Of a stretch of DNA of 64,000 nucleotides, positions 50,624-59,706 are shown piece by piece. The stretch comes from Lachnospiraceae bacterium. Lineage in GTDB: Bacteria > Bacillota > Clostridia > Lachnospirales > Lachnospiraceae. Each line of letters opens with the position of its first letter. The first letter of the stretch is position 1. The notes beneath the pieces are model-generated. The model saw nothing but the letters and a program-made list of their open reading frames with translations, searched no databases and was not told where the DNA came from. Made by a program: the position numbers and the translations under genes. The stretch spans positions 62,001-126,000 of the forward strand of contig SVFI01000003.1 in NCBI GenBank assembly GCA_015056905.1. Reading direction: 5' to 3'.

Positions 50624-51526
50624 TTAAAATCTTATTCCTATGCATAAGCTGCTTTCTTCTTTTCTTGCAAACACTTCCGCCTCCTGTTTCATGGCAAGTA
50701 GTTTTACAATATAAAGTCCCAAGCCGGTCCCCTGGTTACTGCGAGCCTCCTCCCCCCGATATGTTCTGTCAAAAAGCCTGGTTTCATCCACCACCTGTCC
50801 CGGCATAAGCCGATTTTTAAAGGATAATTCGCAAATTCTACCATCTTTTTCTATTTCTACCAATGAAATTTCAAAGCTATCCTTTGCATATCTAAACACA
50901 TTGGTCAAAAGATTTCCAAGCATACGAAGAAGCAGGTCTTCATTTCCATCTACCATAATACTTTTGTCCGGAATATGAATCACCGGTTGTAAATTAGAGT
51001 TTTTGATTACCGCCTCATGGTCCACGACAAACTGTATGAGAAGCGCTGTTAAATCAAGTTTGGAACAAACCGCCCTGCTTTTATCACTTTCCAGCATCGC
51101 TAACTCAAAAAATTCATCCATCATTTGTTTGAGACTTTCGGTTTTTTGAAGTCCGGTTTCCAAATAGCTTTGCTGTTTCTCGGTTAGATTTCCTTCCTGC
51201 TGCAGCATTTGGAGATTTCCTTTTACAACAGTTAACGGCGTTCGAAGATCATGCGCGATATCCGATACGGACTGCTTCCACTTTTCCTCTTCCTTCATTA
51301 TGCGAAGCTTCATTTCCTTTTGATAATCCAGATTTTCATTCATTTCCGATGCCAAATCCGTCAAATCTTTATCAAATAACGAAATGGTGAGCTGTCGATT
51401 GTAAGACATTTCCTTTGTTTTTTCCAGTTCTTCCCTGCAATTTCTGATTTCTCGTTTTAACGCATGAAGATACATAAAAAGAGCCATACAAAGAAGAAGT
51501 AAAACTACACTAATTGCCATCCACAT
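50624..51526 (-). CDS. Sensor histidine kinase
   Basis: A 300-residue kinase with one N-terminal membrane helix (2-20), a short coiled linker, the H-box DIAHDLRTPLTVVKGN and an ATPase domain with NLLTNVFRYAKD and GTGLGLYIVKLL. The lack of a real extracellular loop is typical of intramembrane-sensing kinases of peptide-antibiotic systems that work with an ABC transporter. The ATG overlaps the regulator's end by 17 bp and uses its AGGAGG. Confidence 0.93.
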   Translation of the reverse strand: MWMAISVVLLLLCMALFMYLHALKREIRNCREELEKTKEMSYNRQLTISLFDKDLTDLASEMNENLDYQKEMKLRIMKEEEKWKQSVSDIAHDLRTPLTVVKGNLQMLQQEGNLTEKQQSYLETGLQKTESLKQMMDEFFELAMLESDKSRAVCSKLDLTALLIQFVVDHEAVIKNSNLQPVIHIPDKSIMVDGNEDLLLRMLGNLLTNVFRYAKDSFEISLVEIEKDGRICELSFKNRLMPGQVVDETRLFDRTYRGEEARSNQGTGLGLYIVKLLAMKQEAEVFARKEESSLCIGIRF

Positions 51527-52235
51527 AAGGCTCCTCCTGTTTCTTCAATCGGTATCCGATTCCCCAAACGGTTTCAATATAATCCTTCCCGGTTGCTTTT
51601 TTTAGCTTGCTGCGAAGATTGCTCATATGCACATTGATGGTGTTATCCTCATAATAATAGATATCGTTCCACACGGATTCGTAGAGATTGGCTTTGGTAA
51701 AGGTTTTGTCCGGCTGTTCCAAAAACAACTGAAGCAGTTTTAATTCCTTAGCTGTCAGCGCAAGTACTGTCCCTTCATATGTCGCCCGGTTCTTCTCCGG
51801 AAAAAGCATCAACTGCCCCTCTTGTATGCATTCGTTCTCTGCTGTTTTGCTTGCGTTTTCCGTAGGCACTTTCGCTCTGCGCATCACAACCTCAATCCGC
51901 ACAAGTACCTCATCAAGGTCAAACGGTTTTAAGATATAATCATCCGCTCCCATGCGAAGCACCTCAAGGCGGGTTTCTACCTGCGACTTTGCAGACAAAC
52001 AAATAACCGGGGTATTTGAATGCTCCCGTAACTCTTTGATCAGCACATCTCCGCTCTTGTATGGGAGCATCAAATCCATAAGCACAATTGCATATGTATT
52101 TTGTTTTAATAATTCCGATGCTTTCTTTCCGTCATATGCGCATTCCACTTCATAGTCATGTGTCATCAGAAAATCTGCAAGCATCTGACTGATTTCTTTA
52201 TAATCTTCTACAACTAAAATACGACCTTTGCTCAT
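51510..52235 (-). CDS. OmpR-family response regulator
   Basis: A 241-residue regulator: receiver domain with the phosphoacceptor in IVLMDLMLPY, the Lys in YILKPFDLDE, and a C-terminal winged helix (LTAKELKLLQLFLEQP, ETVWGIGYRLKK). The ATG at 52235 is preferred to the upstream frame start, supported by GGGTGAGAG. It is the first gene of the operon with the kinase and split ABC transporter and probably activates the transporter. Confidence 0.93.
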   Translation of the reverse strand: MSKGRILVVEDYKEISQMLADFLMTHDYEVECAYDGKKASELLKQNTYAIVLMDLMLPYKSGDVLIKELREHSNTPVICLSAKSQVETRLEVLRMGADDYILKPFDLDEVLVRIEVVMRRAKVPTENASKTAENECIQEGQLMLFPEKNRATYEGTVLALTAKELKLLQLFLEQPDKTFTKANLYESVWNDIYYYEDNTINVHMSNLRSKLKKATGKDYIETVWGIGYRLKKQEEPYVDGN

Positions 52236-52288
52236 GATTTCTCTCACCCTCGCACTGCCATCCACTATCTCTTCATCACACTATCTGC

Positions 52289-52500
52289 CCCCTATACACT
52301 TTGGGTACAGATGATATATTCATATCGAAATACCCACAATTCACCGAAAATATGGGTATTTTTTTCATTTTATGTATATATACCCAAGCCGCATATTATG
52401 TAAACCATTTTAAGGATGTTTCCGGGTATAATAAATAATTTTTTTGGCATATACCCACCTCGATTTTCCGGGAGAATCTCCGGCTCGCCAAGAAACCTCA
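52289..52500. other. Non-coding gap rich in GGGTA/TACCC motifs
   Basis: No gene. AAATACCCA and TGGGTATTT (52328-52359 area) form a hairpin followed by a long T run on the plus strand. GGGTA or TACCC recurs about five times (near 52302, 52331, 52354, 52381, 52424 and 52452), alternating in orientation. The gap also holds the promoter of the response regulator. Confidence 0.5.
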
Positions 52501-52529
52501 GGTTCAGTGAAAAGTACGATAATAAACAA

Positions 52530-52564
52530 GCTCATATCCAAGTTCTTATAACCCGAACATGAGC
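52530..52564 (-). terminator. Possible terminator of nrdG
   Basis: GCTCAT and ATGAGC with an inner GTTC/GAAC pair form a bulged stem on the minus strand, followed by TTGTTTATT. Confidence 0.4.
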
Positions 52565-52590
52565 CCATCTAATTTTCGCAATAAATTTGC

Positions 52591-53100
52591 CTATGCATAA
52601 TCTCCGCAGTGCAATACAGGAACCGTAGGATCCGTCTGTCGTAATGTCTGCTGTACATCAATCACACGCTGGTTCGAACTGCCCTTCCAAAGAAGTTTTA
52701 CATCCCTGCATTCCTGCATATATTCACCATCTACAAGAACATCTACGTACTGCATTGCCGGATAATGAAGAATTTTTTCCCAAACATCACCCGTGTAAAG
52801 CCAAATGGTTTTATCCGGATATTTCTCCTTAATCTCTGCCATAAGCTTACGTACACCGACACGGTTTGCCGCATGAAGCGGGTCGCCGCCTGAAAATGTA
52901 ATACCGGAAATATAGCTTTTTTCAAGCTGCTCAAAGATTTCCTGCTTTGCTGCCTCATCAAATTCAAGGCCTCCGTCCGGATCCCACGTGAGCGGATTCT
53001 GACATCCTTTGCAACAATGTGTACAACCTGCCACCCAAAGAACCACTCTAAGTCCGTCTCCGTTTAACATATCATCATGTGTAATGTTGTGATATCTCAT
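52591..53100 (-). CDS. nrdG: Anaerobic ribonucleotide reductase activating protein
   Basis: A 169-residue radical SAM activase that installs the glycyl radical on NrdD. The iron-sulfur motif CTHCCKGC is preceded by the typical RVVLWVAG and followed by NPLTWDPDGG. SAM-binding GITFSGGDPLH is intact. It lies 14 bp downstream of nrdD and is co-transcribed with it. Confidence 0.96.
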   Translation of the reverse strand: MRYHNITHDDMLNGDGLRVVLWVAGCTHCCKGCQNPLTWDPDGGLEFDEAAKQEIFEQLEKSYISGITFSGGDPLHAANRVGVRKLMAEIKEKYPDKTIWLYTGDVWEKILHYPAMQYVDVLVDGEYMQECRDVKLLWKGSSNQRVIDVQQTLRQTDPTVPVLHCGDYA

Positions 53101-53114
53101 AAAAAATTCTTCCT

Positions 53115-55304
53115 TTACATACTCTTACGTTCTGCAATCTCTGCCATTTTTGCATCGGAAAGTCTGGTATCCCCATGCACTCTCGAATATGCCAGATATC
53201 CGTTCATACGGTCAATTTTCGTAAGATTTCTGCTTCCGCATTTCGGACAAACGTCCATCTCAAGCTCCTGATGACCGCAATCATCACAGTAAGCCAGAGA
53301 CATATTTACCCCCTCATAAAATCCCATATCCATCGCACGATGAATCAATGTCTTAATCGCTTCAAAATTATAATCGATCGGATATTTTACATACTGGATT
53401 TTACCACCGTTGGATAGTTCCCAAAAACGATACTCTAAATCCTGTTTTTCAATTGGCGTAATATCTTCTGATACATGGCAATGGAAACTGTTAGAAACAT
53501 ACTCCTTATCAGATACGCCCTCAATAATGCCGTATTTTGCACGGAACTGTTTTACCTGCAATCCACAAAGATTCTCTGCAGGTGTTCCGTAAATGGCATA
53601 AAGATTACCGTCCTCTTCTTTAAATTCATTTACTCTGTTATTAATGTGCTCCAATACTTCTAATGCAAACTGTCCGTCCTCTACCAAAGATTTTCCGTTG
53701 TAAAGTTCCTGCAGTTCATTAAATGCCGTAATTCCGAAAGAAGCTGTAGCGTATTTCAAAAGCGGTTTAATCTTATCATGCAAATCAAGATTTCCGTTTA
53801 AAAATCCACCTTCACAATATGCAAGCGGATTCGTAGATGCACGCATCTCACCGAGATATGCATACGTACGGATATGAAGCTGACGAATCAGATTCAGATA
53901 ATAATCCAGTACTTCATAGAAATCCTTGCTTTCCTGTCTCGACTTTGCCAGAATCATAGGTAAATGCAGGGAAACCGCACCGATATTAAAACGTCCCACG
54001 AAAACCGGAGCATCGTTTTCATCTGCCGGATGCATTCCGCCTCTCTCATACCAAGGAGATAAAAATGCACGACATCCCATCGGCGAAATTACTTTTCCGT
54101 ACTGTTTGTACATACTTGCCACATAACCTTTTCCGGTCAAGGAAAGCCAATCCGGATACATGGTCTTAGCTGAACACTTCACACCGGCCTCAAACACATC
54201 CTCGAGCTCTTTGCCCGGTCCGTGCAGACTTTCATCATATAAGAACACAATTTTCGGGAACAATACAGGTTTTTTGCACTCCTTCTTTCCCTGCCCGCGA
54301 CGACGCACATTCAAAAGTGAAATCGTTGCAAGCTTAGCAAAACGATGTGTTCCTATACCTGCTGTCACCGTAATAAACGGATAATCTCCTCGGCTGGAAG
54401 CAACTGTATTAAATTTGTATTCCCATCCCTGGAATCCCTGCTCAAACTCACGCACAACATCCGCATACGCTTCCGCTTCTGCGGTCTCGCGGTCGATACC
54501 GAGTTTGACATATTTTTTAATTGCTTTTTCGTAGGACTTTTCTGCATAAGGCACAAGAATCTTGTCCACTTCCGGTACCGTAAATCCACCATACTGCTGG
54601 CTGGCAGCGGAAAGCACAATATCACCGATTACGTCAAAGGCAACATCGAGACTCTTCGGTTCATTGTACCAAATGTTACCCATCTCAAATCCGCCCTTTA
54701 AGACATTTGCCACGTCAAAAAGACAGCAGTTCATCGTATCACGTCTTGCAGACATATCATGCACGTAAATATAACCGTCACGACACGCCTGTATCTCTTC
54801 CGTTGTCATAAAGAACTTCTGATAGAGTTCTTTATTAAACTGGTTAAAAATAAGACTTCTCTTCGTTGAAACAAGCGCAGAGTCCGTGTTGGCATTTTCC
54901 TTGTCACCGACATACATGATAGACTGACTCTTCTTATATACATCGTCCATCATCTTTACAAAATCCTGCTTGTAATTACGATAGTCTCTGTACGATTTCG
55001 CAACAATCGGTTTCACGTCCTCAAGTGCGCTCTCTACAATATTGTGCATAATCGGAATCGGAATCTCATCTGTCTCAAGCGAGTCAACCTTTTCCACTAC
55101 ATATTGACAAATATGTTTCTTCTCTTCTTCCGTAAACTTGGTAAGGGCACGATACGCAGATTTTCCTACTGCATCAATTACCTTCTGTACATTAAATTTC
55201 TCAAGACTTCCGTCTTTTTTAACGACTTTCACGTCCTTACGCGGCTGAAACATTTCCCCGTAATTCGCGCAATCTTTCCCTTTTTCCACTACATCCTGTC
55301 CCAT
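53115..55304 (-). CDS. nrdD: Anaerobic (class III) ribonucleoside-triphosphate reductase
   Basis: Reduces ribonucleotides to deoxyribonucleotides without oxygen. About 729 residues: an N-terminal ATP cone (VVKKDGSLEKFNVQKVIDAV), the catalytic barrel, a four-Cys zinc site (CDDCGHQE...CPKCG) and the glycyl-radical segment RMNGYLAYSR. The ATG at 55304 is chosen because the track's start lies beyond the NrdR boxes and promoter; the ribosome site AGAAAGGA is 12 bases upstream, a long but workable spacing. It forms an operon with nrdG. Confidence 0.95.
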   Translation of the reverse strand: MGQDVVEKGKDCANYGEMFQPRKDVKVVKKDGSLEKFNVQKVIDAVGKSAYRALTKFTEEEKKHICQYVVEKVDSLETDEIPIPIMHNIVESALEDVKPIVAKSYRDYRNYKQDFVKMMDDVYKKSQSIMYVGDKENANTDSALVSTKRSLIFNQFNKELYQKFFMTTEEIQACRDGYIYVHDMSARRDTMNCCLFDVANVLKGGFEMGNIWYNEPKSLDVAFDVIGDIVLSAASQQYGGFTVPEVDKILVPYAEKSYEKAIKKYVKLGIDRETAEAEAYADVVREFEQGFQGWEYKFNTVASSRGDYPFITVTAGIGTHRFAKLATISLLNVRRRGQGKKECKKPVLFPKIVFLYDESLHGPGKELEDVFEAGVKCSAKTMYPDWLSLTGKGYVASMYKQYGKVISPMGCRAFLSPWYERGGMHPADENDAPVFVGRFNIGAVSLHLPMILAKSRQESKDFYEVLDYYLNLIRQLHIRTYAYLGEMRASTNPLAYCEGGFLNGNLDLHDKIKPLLKYATASFGITAFNELQELYNGKSLVEDGQFALEVLEHINNRVNEFKEEDGNLYAIYGTPAENLCGLQVKQFRAKYGIIEGVSDKEYVSNSFHCHVSEDITPIEKQDLEYRFWELSNGGKIQYVKYPIDYNFEAIKTLIHRAMDMGFYEGVNMSLAYCDDCGHQELEMDVCPKCGSRNLTKIDRMNGYLAYSRVHGDTRLSDAKMAEIAERKSM

Positions 55305-55334
55305 ATAACCAACAAATCCTTTCTCATATATAAG

Positions 55335-55380
55335 CACGCTATATCGTGATTTAACTTTTGTCCAAACACAATATCTTGTG
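55335..55380. promoter_or_regulatory. Tandem NrdR boxes upstream of nrdD
   Basis: CACGCTATATCGTG (55335-55348) and CACAATATCTTGTG (55367-55380) are palindromic 14-mers whose centres are 32 bp apart, about three helical turns, as expected for NrdR dimers. A minus-strand TTGGAC-N16-TATAGC promoter overlaps the proximal box. Confidence 0.8.
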
Positions 55381-55516
55381 GTGTACAAGTACTAAGTATA
55401 AAAGACAAATGTGCCTGTGTCAACTCAAATGAACTGGAAAAAATGCACAAAAAAAGGGGGCCGAATTTGTGTCAAATTACGATTCCCTTCTTCTTATTTT
55501 CGTTGACCGGAAAACA

Positions 55517-56683
55517 CTAAAACATATTACTTTTTTTGACCGATTCGATTGCTTCACGGATTGTCTCAAGCGGAAGCACAAGCGCAAATCGCACATGCCC
55601 TGCTCCGAGGCTTCCGAAACTGCTTCCCGGCGTGCAAAGCACGCCACTTTTTTCGAACAAATCCATGACAAATTTTACATCATCCTGTCCGTAAGCCGCC
55701 GGAATACGAGTCCATGCAAACATAGTTCCTTCGCTGCGCTCAAAATCCCATCCAATCTGTGTAAATCCGTCGCAGAGTGCATTTCTTCTCTCCTCATATT
55801 GTCTGCACTGTTCAAAAATATTATCGACCGGACCGGTCAGTGCTGCAATCGCGCCATACTGAACCGGCAAAAAGGTACCGTAATCTATCTGACTTCTTAT
55901 TTTCTTAAATGCCTGCACCACTTGCGCATTTCCGACAAGGAATCCCATTCTGGCTCCGGTATAGTTAAAAGATTTGGACAAGGAATAAAATTCCACTCCG
56001 ATTTCCTTTGCTCCCGGATAAGATAAGAACGAACGCCCTTCTCTTCCATCATATATAATATCTGAATACGCGTTGTCGTGAATGACCCAGATTTCATTTT
56101 CTTTTGCCCATGCAATCAATTCTTCATAAAAAGACGGCGGTGCACATTTACAAACCGGATTCAGCGGATAAGAAACAATGATGGCTTTTGCTGCTTTTAC
56201 TACCTCCGGTGCAATGGAAGATAAATTAGGAAGATACCCTTTCTCCTCAATCAAGTCATATGTCTCCACTTTCGCACCGGTAAGAGCCGGTCCTATTTCA
56301 AAAATCGGATATCCCGGATTCGGTACAAGTACAACATCTCCCGGATCAAACATGCAAAATCCGATATGCGCCATACCTTCCTGGGAGCCATAAACCGATG
56401 TGATTTCCTCCGGCATAAGCTGCACTCCGTAACGCTTGTCAAAGCGCTCCATCACCGCCTGTGTAAGCTCCGGCAAATCTGCCAGCGCATACTTAAAGTT
56501 TTCCGGCTTCTTACACGCTTCAACGACCGCATCCACAATATGCTGAGCCGGTTTGAAATCCGGTGTTCCTACCGAAAAGTTGTACACTTTTCCGCCCTGT
56601 TTTATTCTTTCATTTTTCTTTTCATTTAATACCTGAAAAATTCCTTCTTCTACCTGACTGACTTTGCTTGATAATGGTTTCAT
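55517..56683 (-). CDS. Class I/II aminotransferase (LL-diaminopimelate aminotransferase-like)
   Basis: A 388-residue PLP-dependent aminotransferase. PLP Lys lies in SLSKSFNYTGARMGF, with NPLNP-type asparagine in YPLNPVCK and the helper Tyr in HDNAYSDIIYDG. The sequence VGTPDFKPAQH and length point to the DapL/AspC-like group; the exact substrate is uncertain. It is monocistronic or follows the WYL regulator by 18 bp. Confidence 0.88.
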   Translation of the reverse strand: MKPLSSKVSQVEEGIFQVLNEKKNERIKQGGKVYNFSVGTPDFKPAQHIVDAVVEACKKPENFKYALADLPELTQAVMERFDKRYGVQLMPEEITSVYGSQEGMAHIGFCMFDPGDVVLVPNPGYPIFEIGPALTGAKVETYDLIEEKGYLPNLSSIAPEVVKAAKAIIVSYPLNPVCKCAPPSFYEELIAWAKENEIWVIHDNAYSDIIYDGREGRSFLSYPGAKEIGVEFYSLSKSFNYTGARMGFLVGNAQVVQAFKKIRSQIDYGTFLPVQYGAIAALTGPVDNIFEQCRQYEERRNALCDGFTQIGWDFERSEGTMFAWTRIPAAYGQDDVKFVMDLFEKSGVLCTPGSSFGSLGAGHVRFALVLPLETIREAIESVKKSNMF

Positions 56684-56701
56684 TTTGTCGCCTTCCTTAT
56701 T

Positions 56702-57691
56702 TTAGTTATACTCTTTTAAAATCGTTTCTAAATATTCCTTATAATCGGAAACAACCGTCTCGGGACTCATAATGCGAATCTGTCCGCCCAAACCGGTAAT
56801 CCACCCGTAAAATTGATGTGACACCGCCACTTTTACCCTGGCAGAGCAGACCCCCTCACCTCTGCTGCGGATATCAATTTCTTTTCCGAACCGGTCAATC
56901 ACAATGCCTATCTGTTTTTCCGGAAATTGCAATGTCACCACCTGCTCTTCCCCTGCAAACATACCGAAATTCTGCTGTGTATAAAACGCCGGGTTTATCT
57001 TTTTCGCTTCTTCCATACCCTCTCTGTCGCACTTCATAACCGATAAGGCACTCATCTTATCCACACGGAAATGCTTCACAATATTTTCTTTGGAATCAAA
57101 TGCTACCAGATAATAATTTTCATCCTTCCAGACAAGAAAATACGGACTCATCTCATAAAATGCGCCGTCCTTGCGGAAATGCATCTGCTTATCTGCGCCC
57201 CAGTCATAGTACTTAAACCGGATTTTCTTATTTTCCTGTATTGCTTTATGAATATCGTCAACGCTGTAATAAATACTCTCATTGCTGTTTTTGTTGCGGT
57301 CCGACACATAAACCTGTCTCTGCAGTTGTTTCGCATCGCTTTGACTGACAAGCTTTTCAAGTTTTAATATCAGCTCTTTTGATTTTTTTGCCGTAATAAA
57401 ACGTGAGGATTGCACCGCATCTACCAAAAGCTTAAGCTCTGCCAGCTCAAAATCTCTACTGGCGAGATAATACCCGCTATTCCCCCTCTTTTTTGACACA
57501 AGAATATCATAACCGAACTCCTGCAATGCCTGGACATCCGCATAAACTGTTTTTCGCTCTACACAGATGCCTTCTTTTTCAAGTGCCTCAATAATATCCG
57601 GTGTTGAAATTGCATGTGTTTCATCTGTTCGCTCAGAAAGAAGTTTTAATAAATATAGAAGTTTTAATTTTTGTCCCTCTGATTTTGCCAT
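56702..57691 (-). CDS. WYL-domain transcriptional regulator (YafY-like)
   Basis: A 329-residue regulator: an N-terminal HTH_11-type winged helix (KLKLLYLLKLLSERTD, ERKTVYADVQALQEFG), then the WYL ligand-binding domain (FLVWKDENYYLVAFDS) and a C-terminal WCX part. The ATG at 57691 follows GGAGG; the track's extension is rejected. It may control the adjacent aminotransferase. Confidence 0.9.
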   Translation of the reverse strand: MAKSEGQKLKLLYLLKLLSERTDETHAISTPDIIEALEKEGICVERKTVYADVQALQEFGYDILVSKKRGNSGYYLASRDFELAELKLLVDAVQSSRFITAKKSKELILKLEKLVSQSDAKQLQRQVYVSDRNKNSNESIYYSVDDIHKAIQENKKIRFKYYDWGADKQMHFRKDGAFYEMSPYFLVWKDENYYLVAFDSKENIVKHFRVDKMSALSVMKCDREGMEEAKKINPAFYTQQNFGMFAGEEQVVTLQFPEKQIGIVIDRFGKEIDIRSRGEGVCSARVKVAVSHQFYGWITGLGGQIRIMSPETVVSDYKEYLETILKEYN

Positions 57692-57733
57692 AAAATTTCC
57701 TCCACATCCCGCATATGAGAAATCATTCTGACG

Positions 57734-57769
57734 AAAAAAACAGGTGCTCAAATCACTTTGAACACCTGT
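57734..57769 (-). terminator. Terminator of the small membrane protein gene
   Basis: ACAGGTG and CACCTGT flank TCAAA/TTTGA with one mismatch; seven T residues follow on the minus strand. It lies just before the WYL gene. Confidence 0.7.
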
Positions 57770-57777
57770 GCCCTATA

Positions 57778-57948
57778 CTATTCCGTTTCTGTTGTTTCCG
57801 TTTCTTCCGACATCGCTGCGTCCTTGGCATTCTTCGATTTTCTCCAAATAGAACCTGCCCAGAAACCTAGTGCCGCAACAACAGCAATCACTACCATAAG
57901 TAAAAGATAAGACAAAAATGTATTTACAAATAAAATAAGATTATTCAT
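57778..57948 (-). CDS. Small single-helix membrane protein
   Basis: A 56-residue protein not in the track. It starts MNNLILFVNTFLSYLLLMVV, has one membrane helix (about 4-32) and an acidic/Thr-rich tail (SEETETTETE). GGAGGT precedes the ATG. Unknown function; short tail-anchored proteins of this kind are common in Clostridia. Confidence 0.7.
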   Translation of the reverse strand: MNNLILFVNTFLSYLLLMVVIAVVAALGFWAGSIWRKSKNAKDAAMSEETETTETE

Positions 57949-58038
57949 CTTCTAATACCTCCAATCACTTCCCATATCATACCACTTTCCACATGGAAAC
58001 GTCAAGGTCTCTCCTGCATCCTTAACCGGATGAAAATT

Positions 58039-59703
58039 TCATTTCCACTCCCCGCTCTGAAGGAACATCGCTGCCCTTTGTTCCGCCTTCGAAATAATCT
58101 TTTTCTCATAGCCGAGCACCGCGAGAAGCTTAATCGCATTGCGGCTCGTCGCCCTTCCATTTTCAAGCAGATAATTAAATTTTACATCATTATCCTCGAT
58201 GGCTTCCTCAAAATGATAATTTTCATAACGCTCTTCCAAAAGCATTGTCAGTTCAATATCGTGTGTCGCCGCAAAGCAAAACACGCCATCTTCTGATAAC
58301 TGCTGCAAAATCTGTGAGGCCGCTGCGATTCGCTCCACCGTGTTCGTTCCGCGAAGCACCTCATCGACAAAACAAAGCACCGGTGCCGCGTCTTCTTTAG
58401 CCGCATCAATAATACGCTTGAGCGCCTTAATTTCCACAATGAAATAGCTTTCGCTACCTGCAAGATCATCCCTCAGCGCCATGGAAGTATATACACGGTA
58501 GAAAGATGTCCGATACTCCTTCGCACACACAGTATGCACTGTCTGCGCCATAATCTGCGCCACAGCGACTGTTTTTAAAAACGTCGACTTACCCGACGCG
58601 TTTGAACCGGTCAGAAGCATTCCTCTTTCTATTTCAAACGAGTTAGCCACAGGCTCTGTCAGTAGCGGATGATAAATCTGCATTGCTGACATGGTTGCTT
58701 CCGGCTCACCGAAGTCAGGCTGACAATATTGCGCAAGACTTGCACGATACGCACCAACAGATATCATACTTTCGATATATCCCATCGTCTCTATGATAGC
58801 TATGATATCCTCTTTATACTTTTTACATTCCGCAAGCATCGTATTAAATTTTATAAGATTCAGATGAAGCCCCATACGAACATAGTCAAGAAAAATATCC
58901 AGAGGATTTCCGCTCATTGTATTCTGATACATAAGGAGCGAAGAAAAACGGCTGAATTTTCCAAACTTTTTCCTCCGGTTATCCATCTGCTCCACCAAAT
59001 CAGAAATCGCATCCACACCGCAGGCAGAAAACTTGCTTTCCATGCGAAGCACTCGGAGAACATAGGCAAACGTTGTAATATACGGGTCTATATCCCCTTT
59101 TTCCTTAAAATAAGTAACAAGGTTATAGCACAACAACATGGCAAGAATCAAAAGACCGGCACCGGCATTCCAAAAACAGACGACAAGCGACACTACCATA
59201 AGCGCCAACACAAGATAATGTCTTGTGTTCTTGCGTTCACCGAGGTTGCTTAAATAATCCATATATTCATAGATGGAATATTTCCCCGTTCTTCCGATTT
59301 GTGCAAACAAAAGCTGAAGTGCCACTCTCTCATCCGGATGATTCATAAAATACCCGATGAGTCTCTCCCTCTCCGAAAGCTGCGCTTCATCCTCACACGG
59401 GCAGCGTAAAATCCGGTAAAGCATTTCCTCTCCTGTCGCAGAATACGTGTAGTCCATCCTGCAGAACAATCGGTCCATGTCAAGGTCGTTCCACGTAATA
59501 TCATCAATACCCGTTCTGCCGCCAAAGCGTTCGGCAATCTTTAACAGCCGCCCTTCCGGATACTTCTTATCCGGCATTTTTCCGTATTCTTCATACAATT
59601 TTCGGCGAAAGATTTTTTTTCGTTTTCTTTCATCCAAAGCGCAACGAACCATATAAAACATCAAAAACAGGACAAGCGTCGCACCGAAAATGATATACTC
59701 CAT
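58039..59703 (-). CDS. Membrane-anchored MutS-like ATPase
   Basis: A 554-residue protein with an N-terminal membrane helix (4-22), two further hydrophobic helices (about 175-205), a MutS III-like lever region and a MutS ATPase domain: Walker A GSNASGKST, DEVLRGTN Walker B and ATHDIELT. It lacks the mismatch-recognition domain, so it is not a classical MutS; it resembles the MutS-family ATPases with membrane anchors seen in Firmicutes. Role unknown. It follows mtaD by 3 bp. Confidence 0.88.
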   Translation of the reverse strand: MEYIIFGATLVLFLMFYMVRCALDERKRKKIFRRKLYEEYGKMPDKKYPEGRLLKIAERFGGRTGIDDITWNDLDMDRLFCRMDYTYSATGEEMLYRILRCPCEDEAQLSERERLIGYFMNHPDERVALQLLFAQIGRTGKYSIYEYMDYLSNLGERKNTRHYLVLALMVVSLVVCFWNAGAGLLILAMLLCYNLVTYFKEKGDIDPYITTFAYVLRVLRMESKFSACGVDAISDLVEQMDNRRKKFGKFSRFSSLLMYQNTMSGNPLDIFLDYVRMGLHLNLIKFNTMLAECKKYKEDIIAIIETMGYIESMISVGAYRASLAQYCQPDFGEPEATMSAMQIYHPLLTEPVANSFEIERGMLLTGSNASGKSTFLKTVAVAQIMAQTVHTVCAKEYRTSFYRVYTSMALRDDLAGSESYFIVEIKALKRIIDAAKEDAAPVLCFVDEVLRGTNTVERIAAASQILQQLSEDGVFCFAATHDIELTMLLEERYENYHFEEAIEDNDVKFNYLLENGRATSRNAIKLLAVLGYEKKIISKAEQRAAMFLQSGEWK

Positions 59704-59706
59704 GTT

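Noticed and set aside
55305-55388. 28-residue N-terminal extension of NrdD
   Set aside because: The stretch holds the NrdR boxes and a promoter, and the ATP-cone proteins normally begin near the chosen ATG.
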